Source of the DNA: Vibrio sp. UBA2441
GTDB taxonomy: Bacteria > Pseudomonadota > Gammaproteobacteria > Enterobacterales > Vibrionaceae
Length of the DNA: 64,000 nucleotides
Reading direction: 5' to 3'
Assembly (NCBI GenBank): GCA_002342685.1
Contig: DDQN01000023.1
Coordinates: 62,491 to 126,490, forward strand
Below the pieces are notes generated by a model. It was not told where the DNA came from, ran no database searches, and saw only the letters and a list, made by a program, of their open reading frames with translations. This document shows, one piece after another, positions 18,987 to 29,720 of the stretch (its first letter is position 1; each line of letters starts with the position of its first letter). A program made the position numbers and the translations under genes.

Positions 18987-21164
18987 TTATTTTCCAGCTT
19001 TAGCCCGTACTTCAGTTAAGCGTTTTGCAATATGGTTGACTTCTTCGCGAGAAAAGATGTCGTCGAGGTTCAAGTTTAGCTTTCTGCGCCAGTTCGGATA
19101 CTCATCAACCGTGCCTGGGATATTGACCGGGTTATCCATCTCCAGCCAGTCCTCCAACTGCACACTCAGAAGGGCAGAAGAACCAGAGGCTAGATGCAAC
19201 TGAAACGCCTCACTAAGGTGTTTATCCATTGGTACCACAGTAGCATCACGGCCAATACTGTCTGGTAAGTACCCATGCCATGCAACGCTGTTCAATATCT
19301 CTTGTTTGCTCTTCAATCGATCATTAAACAAGGTTTGTAACTGCTCTTCATCAGGATACAACCCTAGGTCTTTACCCGTTTTCAGATCATCACAATGCCA
19401 GAACCCACGCAGGGTCGGCATATCATGAGTACATAATGCGGACATTGACTGTTCTGCATAATGCTTTGGCGAATAAAAACCGCCGTCTTCTGCTGTCTCG
19501 AAAAAGAATACTTTATAGGAATGTACACCCGCATCAGCCAGGATATCCACAATTTCGTCAGGTACTGTGCCTAAGTCTTCACCAATAACGCTACATTGAT
19601 AACGATGTGATTCTAGAGCAAGAATCGCCAGCATATCCTCTACTGGATAATAAATATAAGCACCATTAGTTGCACCTTCACCTTTTGGAATCCACCACAG
19701 ACGCAGCAGTCCCAATACATGGTCAATACGCAACGCACCACAGTGCTTCATATTGGCTCTTAACAGCTTAATATAAGCATCATAACCAGTTGCTTGCAGA
19801 GCTTGCGGGTTTAGCGGTGGCAAACCCCAGTTCTGCCCTAAAGGCCCAAGTATATCTGGTGGAGCACCAATACTCGCATCCTGAACTAAAATACCTTCAT
19901 CTGCCCAAGTTTCTGAACCTGAGTCTGCAACCCCTACAGCCAGATCGCGGTATAAACCAACAGCCATGCCCTTTTCTTCAGCGAGTGCCTGAGCTTCATT
20001 AATCTGTCCGTCAGCAATCCACTGAAGGTACAGATATAACTGAACTATATCTTGGTTTTCTTCAATAAAAGTCTTAACCGCTGTATTGTTGAAATGGCGG
20101 TACTTTTCTGGGAATACAGGCCATCCCCAAACCGAAGAATCTTCATTATGTAATGTGGCATGAAGGGCATCAAAAGCCGCCTGATGCAATAAGCTATCGC
20201 CACCGTTTTCAACAAAATCAAGAAACGCTTTCGCCCTATCAGTCATCTTATCAAGATGGCGGGACTTAAACTCATCAAACAATAAAGGCAGTACACTCAT
20301 CTTCAGAGAGGAAACTTCGGTATAGTTTACCCAATGCTCTTCTCTTACTTTGTTCAAACGTTGTTGGAACTCACTGCTACCCACTTTTTGTTGTGCTTCT
20401 ACGCTCAATACAAACTCAGGCACTGAGCTCACATCAATGTATAGAATATTCAACCAGCGTCGAGAAGAAGGGCTATATGGACTTGCACCTTCCGGGTTTG
20501 CAGGGAATAAAGAGTGTATTGGATTCAAACCTACAAAATCACCACCTCGAGAAGCAATTTCGGCAACCAATTGTTTCAGGTCACCAAAATCACCAATACC
20601 CCAGTTGTGCTGAGTTCGTAGTGTATATAGCTGAACACTTGGACCCCAAAGCTTCTTGCCTGAATTCAATTCGTCTTGCTTGTAACAAGAACTAGGAGTA
20701 ACAATCAGTGTCATTTCATAAGGTGTTTTACGACGCTTACGGTTCACAATGAGTTTATGGTAACCCCAAGGAAGGTTAGGCAACTGAAACACTAGCGGCC
20801 CATTTTCAGCTCTTTCATCTCTGACAATCTGAGATTGAAGGTAACCTTCTAGCGTTTCACCTTGCTCTGTTTCCAGTTTCCAACTGAACTCACTTTCTCT
20901 TGCACTGACGCCAAGATTTAGTTCAACTTCAATAGGTTGATCAGTGTCTCGGACAACCTGTACAGGTCCCAAAACATCTTTTTTATGCTTTTTCTCGGCA
21001 GATTTAAGCAAGTTTTCATCGCTAGAGGTGTCATAGCCAAGAGACGCCAATAAACGGCGGATCGTCTCGTCCTCAACACTAGCGTCATCGCCCCATGCAC
21101 TGATATAGCTGTCAGCAATGTTAGCCATATCAGAAACTTGTTTTAATGCTGATCGTTGTTTCAT
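18987..21164 (-). CDS. malQ: 4-alpha-glucanotransferase (amylomaltase) MalQ
   Basis: GH77 enzyme that disproportionates maltodextrins, making glucose and longer chains for MalP. It is 725 aa (E. coli 694). The N-terminal extension typical of proteobacterial MalQ (residues 1-150) precedes the barrel, which opens near LWGPSVQLYTLRTQHNWGIG. Catalytic residues are in LRIDHVLGLLRLWWIPKGEG (Asp nucleophile), VIGEDLGTVPDEIV (Glu) and LCTHDMPTLRGFWHC (Asp). It is second gene of malPQ, 209 bp after malP with a hairpin between. Confidence 0.96.
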   Translation of the reverse strand: MKQRSALKQVSDMANIADSYISAWGDDASVEDETIRRLLASLGYDTSSDENLLKSAEKKHKKDVLGPVQVVRDTDQPIEVELNLGVSARESEFSWKLETEQGETLEGYLQSQIVRDERAENGPLVFQLPNLPWGYHKLIVNRKRRKTPYEMTLIVTPSSCYKQDELNSGKKLWGPSVQLYTLRTQHNWGIGDFGDLKQLVAEIASRGGDFVGLNPIHSLFPANPEGASPYSPSSRRWLNILYIDVSSVPEFVLSVEAQQKVGSSEFQQRLNKVREEHWVNYTEVSSLKMSVLPLLFDEFKSRHLDKMTDRAKAFLDFVENGGDSLLHQAAFDALHATLHNEDSSVWGWPVFPEKYRHFNNTAVKTFIEENQDIVQLYLYLQWIADGQINEAQALAEEKGMAVGLYRDLAVGVADSGSETWADEGILVQDASIGAPPDILGPLGQNWGLPPLNPQALQATGYDAYIKLLRANMKHCGALRIDHVLGLLRLWWIPKGEGATNGAYIYYPVEDMLAILALESHRYQCSVIGEDLGTVPDEIVDILADAGVHSYKVFFFETAEDGGFYSPKHYAEQSMSALCTHDMPTLRGFWHCDDLKTGKDLGLYPDEEQLQTLFNDRLKSKQEILNSVAWHGYLPDSIGRDATVVPMDKHLSEAFQLHLASGSSALLSVQLEDWLEMDNPVNIPGTVDEYPNWRRKLNLNLDDIFSREEVNHIAKRLTEVRAKAGK

Positions 21165-21339
21165 TATTATCTCCGAAAGTGTCGTTTACACCTTCTGCTA
21201 AGTAGGGTGTTCATCTCAATACCAAATCCAGTAACCGTCTCATCTATTTCATTAGCGAAACAGCTATTGGATTAAGTAATACCGGCCTGAACAAGTTGTT
21301 GTTTTAACTTTGACCGGCAAAATCTTAAATAGATACTAA

Positions 21340-21362
21340 GCCGGGAGAATGCTCATCCCGGC
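21340..21362 (-). terminator. malP-malQ intergenic hairpin
   Basis: GCCGGGA (21340-21346) pairs with TCCCGGC (21356-21362), starting 11 bp after the malP stop. No T-run follows, so it is more likely an mRNA-stabilising or partial attenuating stem than a full terminator. Confidence 0.5.
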
Positions 21363-21373
21363 TCATTCCACTC

Positions 21374-23827
21374 TTAGCGTTTAACGGCTTCGAGTTTCCA
21401 AATATTGTTCACATAATCACGAATTGAACGGTCAGAACTGAATTTACCTACCAGCGCTGTGTTCAGAATCGCTTTCTTAGCCCAACCGGCTTGATCTCGA
21501 TACTGTGCATCCATCGCTTCATGAGCTTTAACATAAGAAGCGAAATCAGCAAGACATAGATAAGGGTCACCACCATCCAGCAAGCTATCAAAAGTAGCAC
21601 GCAGTTTTCCTGGCTCTCCAGGTGTAAACTCTTCACCCAGTAATAGATCCATTGATGCTTTCAGAAGGTGATCCGCATTGTAGTAATCAAATGGGTTGTA
21701 ACCACTTGCGCGCAGAGCTTCTACACCATCCACTTCAAGGCCGAAGATATAGATGTTTTCATCGCCAACTTCTTCACGAATCTCAACGTTTGCACCATCC
21801 ATCGTACCGATGGTCAATGCACCGTTAAGCGCCATCTTCATGTTACCAGTACCTGATGCCTCTTTACCTGCAGTAGAGATTTGCTCAGAGACATCCGCAG
21901 CAGGGATGATGATTTCAGCCATACTGACACGGTAATCAGGGATAAACACCACTTTCAGTTTGTGGTTCACACGCTTATCGTTATTGATTTTCTCTGCTAC
22001 TTTATTCGTTGCATAGATGATCTCTTTCGCTAAGTGGTAACCCGGTGCCGCTTTGGCCGCAAAGAATACTACGCGAGGCGCCATATCAAATGTCGGATCG
22101 TTCAATAGGCGATGGTACAAAGATAAAATATGCAGCAGGTTAAGATGCTGACGTTTATACTCATGCAGACGCTTAATCTGCACGTCAAAGATCGCATCGG
22201 TATTTAGCTCAATACCCATGTTCTCTTGCACCCAATTTGCCAGACGTTCTTTATTGGATTTTTTAACCGCCATAAAGTCAGCTTGGAACACTTTATCGTT
22301 GGCAAAGTCAGCAATTTTAGTCAGTTGGTCAAGATCTGCAGGCCATTTGTCACCGATCTTATCGCTGATCAATGCTGATAATTCTGGATTACAGAATTTC
22401 AACCAACGACGCGGAGTAACACCGTTTGTTACATTGTGCAGACGTGTTGGGTACAGTTCGTCGAACTCTGGGAAAAGATCTCTTTTTACCAACTCAGAGT
22501 GAAGCGCCGCAACGCCATTAACAGCATAAGAACCAACAACGCAAAGGTTAGCCATACGCACCATGCGGTGGAAGCCTTCCTGAATAATTGAAAGCTTGCG
22601 TTGCTTGTCTACATCACCAGGCCACTTAGCTCTAACCTCTTGCATGAACAAGTGGTTAATATGGTAAATAATTTCCATATGACGTGGCAGTAAACGTTGG
22701 ATCAAAGACTCACTCCACGTTTCCAGTGCTTCTGGAAGCAAGGTATGGTTAGTATAAGCGAATGTTTTAGAACATATAGCCCACGCCGCATCCCAACTCA
22801 TATCACGCTCATCGACTAATATGCGCATTAGTTCTGGGATAGCAATAGTAGGGTGTGTATCGTTTAACTGAATAGTCTCGTAGCTAGGTAGATCTTCTAT
22901 CTTATGACCCGCTTCATCATGACGACGTAGGATATCAGCTATCGAAGCGGCACTGTGGAAGTACTGCTGCATTAAACGAAGTGTTTTACCTTTTTCGTGG
23001 TTATCATTCGGGTACAGTACTTTAGTGATGTTACCAGCATCAATTAATGAATGCTGCGCTTCAAAGTAGTCGCCGTTATTAAAACTTTCCAGAGAAAACG
23101 GGGCAATCGCCTGACATTCCCATAAACGCAGAGGATAAACCGTATCGCTTTCATAACCTACAATTGGTAGATCCCAAGGCATGGCTTTTACCTGCATTCC
23201 CGGAACCCAGCGACGCTTTTCTTTACCGTTCTCATTTACCACTTCTACATGGCCATAAAAACCAATTTCCTGAGCTAAATTAGGACGAGCAACTTCCCAA
23301 GGGTAACCTTCAACACCTCGCCATGCATCTGGCGCTTCTTTCTGATGGCACTCATCAAAAGATTGTTTGAACAAGCCATACTCATAGTGCAAACCATAAC
23401 CGACTGTTGGGAACTCCTGCGCAGCACATGAATCCATAAAACATGCTGCTAAACGACCAAGGCCGCCATTACCTAACGATGGATCACGCTCTTCTTCCAG
23501 AAGGTCCGTCAGGCTCTGACCAAGTTCTTTCATCGCACCATCGATTTGAGAGTAAAGTCCCATGCTAATTAGGTTATTACCTGTTAAGCGACCGATAAGG
23601 AATTCTAAAGAAAGGTAGTTAACACTTTTCGCGTTCTTGATTGCTTTATCACTTTCTGTTTCAAGCAGATCGAACGTTGTCATTTCTGCTAAAGCACGTC
23701 CCATGGCTAAATACCACGTACGAGCATCTGCATTTTCGACTGTTGTTGCATACGTTGCACTTAGATGCATTTTTACATCGGCTTGGAACTGGGCTTTATC
23801 AAACTTTTTTTGCTGAGTAGCTTTCAT
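21374..23827 (-). CDS. malP: Maltodextrin phosphorylase MalP
   Basis: GT35 phosphorylase that releases glucose-1-phosphate from maltodextrins. It is 817 aa (E. coli MalP 797). Landmarks are EERDPSLGNGGLGRLAACFM in the N-terminal half, VQIKRLHEYKRQHLNLLHIL, and the pyridoxal-phosphate lysine region EASGTGNMKMALNGALTIG with TMDGANVEI. In E. coli MalP and GlgP are close paralogues; the malQ partner and divergent malT make malP the right name. It is first gene of malPQ. Its upstream region has MalT-like and CRP-like sites. Confidence 0.95.
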   Translation of the reverse strand: MKATQQKKFDKAQFQADVKMHLSATYATTVENADARTWYLAMGRALAEMTTFDLLETESDKAIKNAKSVNYLSLEFLIGRLTGNNLISMGLYSQIDGAMKELGQSLTDLLEEERDPSLGNGGLGRLAACFMDSCAAQEFPTVGYGLHYEYGLFKQSFDECHQKEAPDAWRGVEGYPWEVARPNLAQEIGFYGHVEVVNENGKEKRRWVPGMQVKAMPWDLPIVGYESDTVYPLRLWECQAIAPFSLESFNNGDYFEAQHSLIDAGNITKVLYPNDNHEKGKTLRLMQQYFHSAASIADILRRHDEAGHKIEDLPSYETIQLNDTHPTIAIPELMRILVDERDMSWDAAWAICSKTFAYTNHTLLPEALETWSESLIQRLLPRHMEIIYHINHLFMQEVRAKWPGDVDKQRKLSIIQEGFHRMVRMANLCVVGSYAVNGVAALHSELVKRDLFPEFDELYPTRLHNVTNGVTPRRWLKFCNPELSALISDKIGDKWPADLDQLTKIADFANDKVFQADFMAVKKSNKERLANWVQENMGIELNTDAIFDVQIKRLHEYKRQHLNLLHILSLYHRLLNDPTFDMAPRVVFFAAKAAPGYHLAKEIIYATNKVAEKINNDKRVNHKLKVVFIPDYRVSMAEIIIPAADVSEQISTAGKEASGTGNMKMALNGALTIGTMDGANVEIREEVGDENIYIFGLEVDGVEALRASGYNPFDYYNADHLLKASMDLLLGEEFTPGEPGKLRATFDSLLDGGDPYLCLADFASYVKAHEAMDAQYRDQAGWAKKAILNTALVGKFSSDRSIRDYVNNIWKLEAVKR

Positions 23828-24373
23828 AGTGAAATCTCATAATTGTTTCGATTTATCTACGGCATATCCTGCATCCATAGTGTCAACAGAACATCCTCCT
23901 GATTAAGTGACGTAGGAGGAGGAGGAACTAGGGCGTAGAAGCTCCTCTTCCATACGCATATCGATCTAAATCACACAAACACTTTTTTTGAGCCTTAATT
24001 AAGTGATTTAGATCTCATGAACACTTGGTTATCCAACTAAAAGCCATGACAAATTATTTTTAAAGAAAATAAAAAATGGCATAAAAAGTACAGTTTTGCT
24101 CATAGAATTAATACTAGTTGAATAATGTTTCATCATTGTACATATGTACACACATGCATCTAGTTTCTACAATTATCAGAACTTAATCGTGATACTCATC
24201 TCACTTTTGAGGCGTAGAGGGTGATTATGGTAACTGAATTTATACATATCAGAGCTAGATCATATTTTGCAGTTATGCGCTTAACGTAGGATAACCGTAA
24301 TTCATATACTCAAATGATCCCGATCTATTTGGGTATGCTTATATAGCTATTAATCAGGCAGCAAAACGAAACT
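23828..24373. promoter_or_regulatory. Divergent malPQ / malT control region
   Basis: This is a 546-bp gap. Towards malP, 23890-23945 holds AGGAGGATGT (minus strand, also present before malK) and GGGCGTAGAA (23931-23940, plus strand), probable MalT boxes, with a GGAGGAGGAGGA run between. Two good CRP-like sites follow: ATCGA-N6-TCACA at 23960-23975 and AGTGA-N6-TCTCA at 24002-24017. A further box-like GGCGTAGAGG is at 24211-24220, about 150 bp before malT. The organisation, activator gene back-to-back with malPQ, is the same as in E. coli. Confidence 0.65.
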
Positions 24374-27082
24374 ATGTGGATACCTTCAAAACTGACTCGG
24401 CCCGGTCGATTACACAACGCAATTGTAAGACCACGAGTATTGGATCTCTTACAGCAAGCTCCTTGTTATAAACTTGTGTTATTCCGCTCACCAGCGGGCT
24501 ACGGAAAAACAACAATGGCAGCACAATGGTTATCAGATAAGAATTCGGTTGGTTGGTATAGCCTTGATGACAGTGACAACGATTCATTCCGTTTTGTAAA
24601 CTATTTCATTCAAGCGATAAACCGTGCCACTGGTGATCAATGCCCAAATGCACAAAGCATCGCTGAAAGACGCCAGTTCTCTTCATTACACTCACTATTT
24701 AGCGAACTGTTTTCAGAATTGGCCCATTATTTCAACGAGTTTTATGTTGTTTTGGATGACTACCACCTCATTCATGATGATGAAATTCATGAAGCGATGC
24801 GCTTCTTCTTAAAGCATATGCCAGACAATATGACTTTGGTGGTAACCAGTCGTTCGACACCAACACTGGGCACGGCAAACCTCAGGGTTCGGGATCTTAT
24901 GATTGAGATCGGCAATGAAATGCTAGCTTTTGATACTGAAGAAACCACCCGATTCTTCAACCAGAGAGTTTCTGAAGGCATTGACGACACCACAGCCAAC
25001 AACCTACGAACCTACGTCGAGGGCTGGCCATCCGCTTTACAGCTTATAGCTTTACAAGCTCAGCACCAAAAACGAACGCTGGCACAATCAGCAGAGTCAG
25101 TATCTCATTTTGATAACGCACATCTATGGGACTACTTGGTTGAAGAGGTTTTTGATCTCTTAGATTCGGAAACCCGACATTTTTTAATGCAATGTTCCGT
25201 TTTAGAGACATTCAACGATAAGTTAGTCAGCCAACTGACCGATCGTGATGACGCTCTGAGTATGATCGAGTCCTTAAATCGATTTGGCTTATTCATTTAT
25301 CGTCTGGAAGGTGAGCAAAACTGGTATCGATTCCACCACCTTTTTGGCGAATTCCTCACCCATGAAAGAAAAGCACGTATCCCACAAGAAGAGAATATTC
25401 TTCAACGCAGCGCTGCAAATGCTTGGTTAAAAATGGGGATAGCGCATCAGGCTTTATTTCATGCGCAGAAATCCAAAGATGGTAAATTGATCGCCAAGAT
25501 TCTGATCGATCACGGCTGGAAAATGTTCAACCACGGTGAGCTATCCAGCATGGAAAACGCCATGAATCAGCTTGATAACGATCAGTTATATTCAGATATG
25601 AAGTTGCCTTTATTGCAGGCATGGTTATCCCAAAGCCAACACAGATTCGATGCAGTAGAAGGGATGCTGGCCAAGTCTGAAAAGAAAATGGCAGAAAGAA
25701 ATATCGAGTTAACGACAAGCGATAAAGGCCAGGTTAATGCTTTGCGTGCACAGGTGGCGATAAATAGAAATGATCCTGAAGAAGCATTAAAATTAGCCGA
25801 ACTTGCCCTCAGTCAACTAGATACCACTATTTACATGAGCCGTATTGTCGCAACGTCTATCGTCGGAGAAGTAAATCACGTAAGTGGTAAACTAGACCGG
25901 GCACTTTCCTTAATGCAGCAGACAGAAAAACTGGCTAGGCAACACCAGCTATACCACCAGGCTTTATGGGCAATATTGCAACAGAGTGAGATACTTATCG
26001 CTCAAGGCTTTGTTCAAGCCGCATATGAGTTGCAAGATAACGCCTTTAAACTCATAGAAGAACAGAACCTGCAGCAGGTCCCACTACACGAGTTTTTGCT
26101 ACGCATGCGCACTAACGTTCTTTGGTGCTGGAATCGTCTCGATGAAGCAGAAGAATTGGCTTATAAAGGCATTGATGTACTTGGAAAACACGACCCTAGC
26201 AAGCACTTACCTGGCTACTCAATGCTGGCGCGTATTGCCATTGGGCGAGGAGAGTTAGATAAAGCGGCTAAATTTATAGAACAGATTCAGCATTTGTTAC
26301 AGCAGTCCAGTTACCACCTAGACTGGAAAGCCAATGCATCACTTTCTCTGATACTGTTTTGGCAGGCAAAAGGAGACGCAGAATCAATCAAGCAGTGGTT
26401 AGAGCAAGCAGTACATCCATCAGAAGCCAAAAACCACTTCTATCAGCTTCAATGGCGTAACATTGCCCGAGCACAAACCTATATCGGCCAATATGAAGAA
26501 GCAGAGCAAAGCATAAACTTTTTACAAAGTGAAGCCGAGGCTGCGGGGTTAGTAACAGACATCAATAGAAATTTGGTTATTCAGGCGACATTGTTGGTCA
26601 AACAGGAAAATGAAGAACAAGCCACAGAAAAGCTTAAACAAGCTCTTTTGATGACCAACCAGACAGGCATGATTGGGAACTTTCTGGTTGATGGCAACAC
26701 TATTGGTCATTTATTGCAAAAAGTCAGCAGTAATACAGCATTAGGCGACTTAGAAAAACATCGGGCGCAGCAACTTGTGAAAGATATTTCCAGCAAGCAG
26801 CGAAGTCGTTCTGTCCATTTCGATGAAGAGTTTGTCGATAAGTTGGTTAATCATCCAAATATTCCAGAGTTAGTGCGAACAAGCCCACTCACCCAAAGAG
26901 AATGGCAGGTGCTTGGACTGATATATTCCGGATTCAGCAATGAGCAAATAGCACAGGAGCTGGATGTTGCAGGCACCACGATTAAGACTCATATCAGGAA
27001 CTTGTATCAAAAACTCAATATTGCAAACCGAAAAGAAGCGATGGAAACGGCAGAAAATTTACTCAGTCTCATGGGCTATTAG
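24374..27082 (+). CDS. malT: Maltose regulon transcriptional activator MalT
   Basis: STAND-class ATPase activator that binds ATP and maltotriose and then activates mal promoters. It is 902 aa (E. coli 901). The N-terminus [20 protein letters not shown] is nearly that of E. coli. Walker A is [15 protein letters not shown] (about residue 38-52), Walker B is in [21 protein letters not shown] long TPR-like sensor region covers about 400-820. The C-terminal LuxR helix-turn-helix (about 830-895) is [20 protein letters not shown] with [20 protein letters not shown]. It is divergent from malPQ. Its targets in this window should be malE, malK, malP, lamB and glgX. Confidence 0.97.
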   Translation: MWIPSKLTRPGRLHNAIVRPRVLDLLQQAPCYKLVLFRSPAGYGKTTMAAQWLSDKNSVGWYSLDDSDNDSFRFVNYFIQAINRATGDQCPNAQSIAERRQFSSLHSLFSELFSELAHYFNEFYVVLDDYHLIHDDEIHEAMRFFLKHMPDNMTLVVTSRSTPTLGTANLRVRDLMIEIGNEMLAFDTEETTRFFNQRVSEGIDDTTANNLRTYVEGWPSALQLIALQAQHQKRTLAQSAESVSHFDNAHLWDYLVEEVFDLLDSETRHFLMQCSVLETFNDKLVSQLTDRDDALSMIESLNRFGLFIYRLEGEQNWYRFHHLFGEFLTHERKARIPQEENILQRSAANAWLKMGIAHQALFHAQKSKDGKLIAKILIDHGWKMFNHGELSSMENAMNQLDNDQLYSDMKLPLLQAWLSQSQHRFDAVEGMLAKSEKKMAERNIELTTSDKGQVNALRAQVAINRNDPEEALKLAELALSQLDTTIYMSRIVATSIVGEVNHVSGKLDRALSLMQQTEKLARQHQLYHQALWAILQQSEILIAQGFVQAAYELQDNAFKLIEEQNLQQVPLHEFLLRMRTNVLWCWNRLDEAEELAYKGIDVLGKHDPSKHLPGYSMLARIAIGRGELDKAAKFIEQIQHLLQQSSYHLDWKANASLSLILFWQAKGDAESIKQWLEQAVHPSEAKNHFYQLQWRNIARAQTYIGQYEEAEQSINFLQSEAEAAGLVTDINRNLVIQATLLVKQENEEQATEKLKQALLMTNQTGMIGNFLVDGNTIGHLLQKVSSNTALGDLEKHRAQQLVKDISSKQRSRSVHFDEEFVDKLVNHPNIPELVRTSPLTQREWQVLGLIYSGFSNEQIAQELDVAGTTIKTHIRNLYQKLNIANRKEAMETAENLLSLMGY

Positions 27083-27150
27083 TACAATATCCAAGTATAC
27101 TGAAACTGTTTAGAGAAGTTCGTTTCCGAGAAAACTAATTCATACATCTA

Positions 27151-27175
27151 AACCGACCTCTGTGGTCGGTTTTAT
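27151..27175 (+). terminator. malT terminator
   Basis: AACCGACC (27151-27158) pairs with GGTCGGTT (27164-27171), followed by TTATTTTAT. It lies 68 bp after the malT stop. Confidence 0.85.
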
Positions 27176-27201
27176 TTTATGCTAAGAACCAAGGAATTCA
27201 G

Positions 27202-27885
27202 ATGACGCTAATAGTATGGCAGGAAAATCGACTTTGGTATAAGGACGCTGTATACCAGAAGTGGGGGCTCTCTCATGCTCACCGCATGGTCGTCATAAAA
27301 TTAGCAGACGGGTCACTTCTCATACACGACCCAATAGAATTAACCCCACAATTACAACAAGACCTACGCGAGTTGGGAGAAATCCGTTGTATCGTCACCG
27401 CTTCCCCTAGTTACCACCAATATCTATCTGAATGGTGGCTTGCTTATCCCCTAGCTCAATTTTTCGCAACACCAACACTTATTCAAAAACGAACCGATCT
27501 GAATTTTGATGCTGCGCTTTCCAATCAAACGCCAGATGCATGGAAAGGTGACTTGTATCAAGCCGCCATTTTGGGATCTAATCGTCCCCGAAAAATTGTA
27601 TTTTGCGATCCTAAAAGTAAAACACTACTTTTGAGTGACCATCTACTCGCCGCACAAGCTCACCTTCCTATTGGACAAAAACTTTTGGTCTGGGCGCAAG
27701 GTATTAACCAAGAATTAAGGCTACCGTATGCTGAAAAACGTGATATAAAAAATATGCCACAGCTACGAGCTTCCATTCAGGAAATAATGACATGGCCATT
27801 TGACCGAATCATTTCAACCAATGGTTTACTCATAGAGACTCAGGCTAAGTCACATTTTTATCAGGCGTTTTGGTGGGCATTTTAG
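27202..27885 (+). CDS. DUF4336 family protein
   Basis: A 227-aa soluble protein that reads like DUF4336: an opening strand ending HRMVVIKLADGSLLIHDPIE, then LRELGEIRCIVTASPSYHQY, then the YPLAQFFATP region and IVFCDPKSKTLLLSDHLL. The domain is related to the metallo-beta-lactamase fold, but the classic HxHxDH motif is not present, so catalysis is doubtful. No known pathway. It sits between malT and popT with its own terminators on both sides, so it is probably transcribed alone. Confidence 0.7.
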   Translation: MTLIVWQENRLWYKDAVYQKWGLSHAHRMVVIKLADGSLLIHDPIELTPQLQQDLRELGEIRCIVTASPSYHQYLSEWWLAYPLAQFFATPTLIQKRTDLNFDAALSNQTPDAWKGDLYQAAILGSNRPRKIVFCDPKSKTLLLSDHLLAAQAHLPIGQKLLVWAQGINQELRLPYAEKRDIKNMPQLRASIQEIMTWPFDRIISTNGLLIETQAKSHFYQAFWWAF

Positions 27886-27890
27886 AAAAG

Positions 27891-27925
27891 AAAAAAAAGC
27901 CAACCGCAATGCTTGCGATTGGCTT
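27891..27925 (+). terminator. Terminator after the DUF4336 gene
   Basis: AAGCCAA-(C)-CGCAA (27897-27908) pairs with TTGCG-(A)-TTGGCTT (27913-27925), preceded by a run of A's. It starts just after the stop codon. Confidence 0.7.
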
Positions 27926-28256
27926 ATAGATAGTGTGAACAATTAGTATTCACTAACAACGTCAGTTGGCTAGGTGACCCTCGGCTTTAAGAAGGGTCAA
28001 TAGTATTAAAGCACATTATGTGCCAACTTTAAACTACGTAATACTACTTAATTTTCAGCGCAATAATGACGAAAAAAGCAGCAATAGTATCGATTACTTT
28101 GCAAATTGCGAATTGCAAATTGCAAAAATACGCAAAATGCTATGAACTTAATTGCACGGCATGCCCTTTACTACTGATGAAGAATTACGTTTTTCATATT
28201 TTTTTGAAGTGAATTTTGTATAATCCAAGCACTTTTATTTTGGAATCCATGTATTA
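27926..28256. other. Structured gap upstream of popT
   Basis: A 331-bp region without a gene. It has a hairpin TGACCCT (27975-27981) with AGGGTCA (27993-27999), a perfect palindrome GCACAT-T-ATGTGC (28011-28023), and a cluster of GCAAATTGC-like units at 28101-28124. A TATAAT box at 28219-28224 lies about 33 bp before the popT start. The hairpins could belong to a small RNA or a long leader, but I recognise no known RNA family. Confidence 0.4.
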
Positions 28257-29174
28257 ATGAAATATTTAACCACTTTTCTTAAAGGTATGGCGATGGGAGC
28301 GGCAGATGTTGTTCCTGGCGTTTCGGGCGGCACCATAGCCTTCATTACCGGTATTTACGATACTCTGTTGGAAAGTATTCGTAGGATTAATCCAAAGCTT
28401 ATCGGCATACTAAGACAGCAAGGTGTTAAAGCCGCTTTCAATCATATTAATGGGTTCTTTCTCATCAGCCTGTTTGGCGGGGTCATTACCAGTATCCTCA
28501 CCTTAGCTAAGCTCATCTCATGGCTGCTTGTCACCCACCCTATACCTCTATGGTCGTTCTTTTTTGGCTTAATACTGGTGTCGGTTTACCACATCCTAAA
28601 ACAGGTGGAACATAAGGATATCATTAGGGCGGTCTTCACTGTTCTAGGTATTGGGTTCGCCTACACCATTACGGTTTTAAACCCGCTAGAAATGGACCCG
28701 ACCAACATAAACATCGTTTTAGCTGGTGCCATCGCAATATGCGCAATGATACTTCCAGGCATATCAGGCAGCTTTATCTTATTATTGCTTGGCATGTATA
28801 CACCTATTTTAGCCGCAGCCAAATCAATGCAGATAGATATACTATTGTTATTTGTTGCAGGATGCGTGATAGGGCTATTAACTTTCTCTCATTTACTTTC
28901 CTGGCTATTACGCTCTCACAGAGACTCAACCCTCATGTTCCTGACCGGGCTCATGATAGGAACACTGCCAAAAATATGGCCATGGAAAGAGACTATCAGT
29001 TGGAGAACTAACTCTCATGGCGAGCAAGTGCCCTTGGTGCAACAGAACCTGTCACCGTTCGAATTTGAAAACATCACTTCAATGCCTCATCAATTAATTT
29101 TAGCGATTGCAATGATGTTAACGGGTATCGGATTAGTGCTGTTATTAGAGAAATTTGGCGAGAACAACGACTAA
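28257..29174 (+). CDS. popT: DUF368 membrane protein, PopT-type undecaprenyl-phosphate translocase
   Basis: A 305-aa polytopic inner-membrane protein with about eight to ten helices. The DUF368 signature is KGMAMGAADVVPGVSGGTIA (about residues 9-28), repeated in the second half as AICAMILPGISGSFILLLLG. Work on Vibrio cholerae and other bacteria showed that DUF368 proteins (PopT) recycle the carrier lipid undecaprenyl phosphate across the membrane, especially at alkaline pH. The inverted repeat of the two motifs fits a two-fold transporter. It is transcribed alone, with a terminator after it. Confidence 0.85.
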   Translation: MKYLTTFLKGMAMGAADVVPGVSGGTIAFITGIYDTLLESIRRINPKLIGILRQQGVKAAFNHINGFFLISLFGGVITSILTLAKLISWLLVTHPIPLWSFFFGLILVSVYHILKQVEHKDIIRAVFTVLGIGFAYTITVLNPLEMDPTNINIVLAGAIAICAMILPGISGSFILLLLGMYTPILAAAKSMQIDILLLFVAGCVIGLLTFSHLLSWLLRSHRDSTLMFLTGLMIGTLPKIWPWKETISWRTNSHGEQVPLVQQNLSPFEFENITSMPHQLILAIAMMLTGIGLVLLLEKFGENND

Positions 29175-29183
29175 TTCACATTT

Positions 29184-29210
29184 AAAAGGCGCTAATTGGG
29201 CCTTTTTTTT
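29184..29210 (+). terminator. popT terminator
   Basis: AAAAGGC (29184-29190) pairs with GCCTTTT (29200-29206), followed by more T's. It lies ten bases after the popT stop. Confidence 0.75.
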
Positions 29211-29297
29211 GTAATGTTTCACAACTCGGCCATTTTGTAACATCAGAATATTAAAACCGTGTTAGCCTCTTAACTTATTGATAATGTTTAATCTGCT

Positions 29298-29720
29298 ATG
29301 AAATTTCTCAAAATACTCGGGTTGTTTTGTGCCATTGCACTTGGATTCTTCGCCGAAAACATCATTGGTTACTTTGATCAAGATACAAAACGATTAGATG
29401 AAAAGTATTGTTTGCTCTCGACGAATGAATGTGTTCAGGATCAAATCTCGATGGTGCTAGAACATGATGTAGCAAAACCACTATTCCCAAGCATAATTAC
29501 CGTCCACTGGCCAAAAACAAACAGTGATCAATTAACGCTTTCTCTGAAAGGGTTAGAAATGGATATGGGTGTAAACAGGTTCCAGTTGCAAAAACAAGCC
29601 GATGGTTCTTTCATTGGTTCTGTGCAACTTCCAATTTGTGTACAGGATCAGATGACTTGGTTTGGTACCTTGTCTGACGGGAATAATGAAGTTTACCCAG
29701 CAATCAGGATAGAAAGATGA
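29298..29720 (+). CDS. Unknown membrane-anchored protein of a copper/Sco cluster
   Basis: A 140-aa protein with one N-terminal hydrophobic segment (about residues 4-22), so either an uncleaved anchor or a signal peptide. The rest is predicted periplasmic and has four cysteines (KYCLLSTNECVQ, LPICVQ), which could make disulphides or bind metal. Its stop overlaps the SCO gene start by 4 bp, so translation is coupled. I do not recognise a named family. The tie to SCO and PCuAC suggests a part in copper handling or cytochrome oxidase maturation. Confidence 0.7.
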   Translation: MKFLKILGLFCAIALGFFAENIIGYFDQDTKRLDEKYCLLSTNECVQDQISMVLEHDVAKPLFPSIITVHWPKTNSDQLTLSLKGLEMDMGVNRFQLQKQADGSFIGSVQLPICVQDQMTWFGTLSDGNNEVYPAIRIER

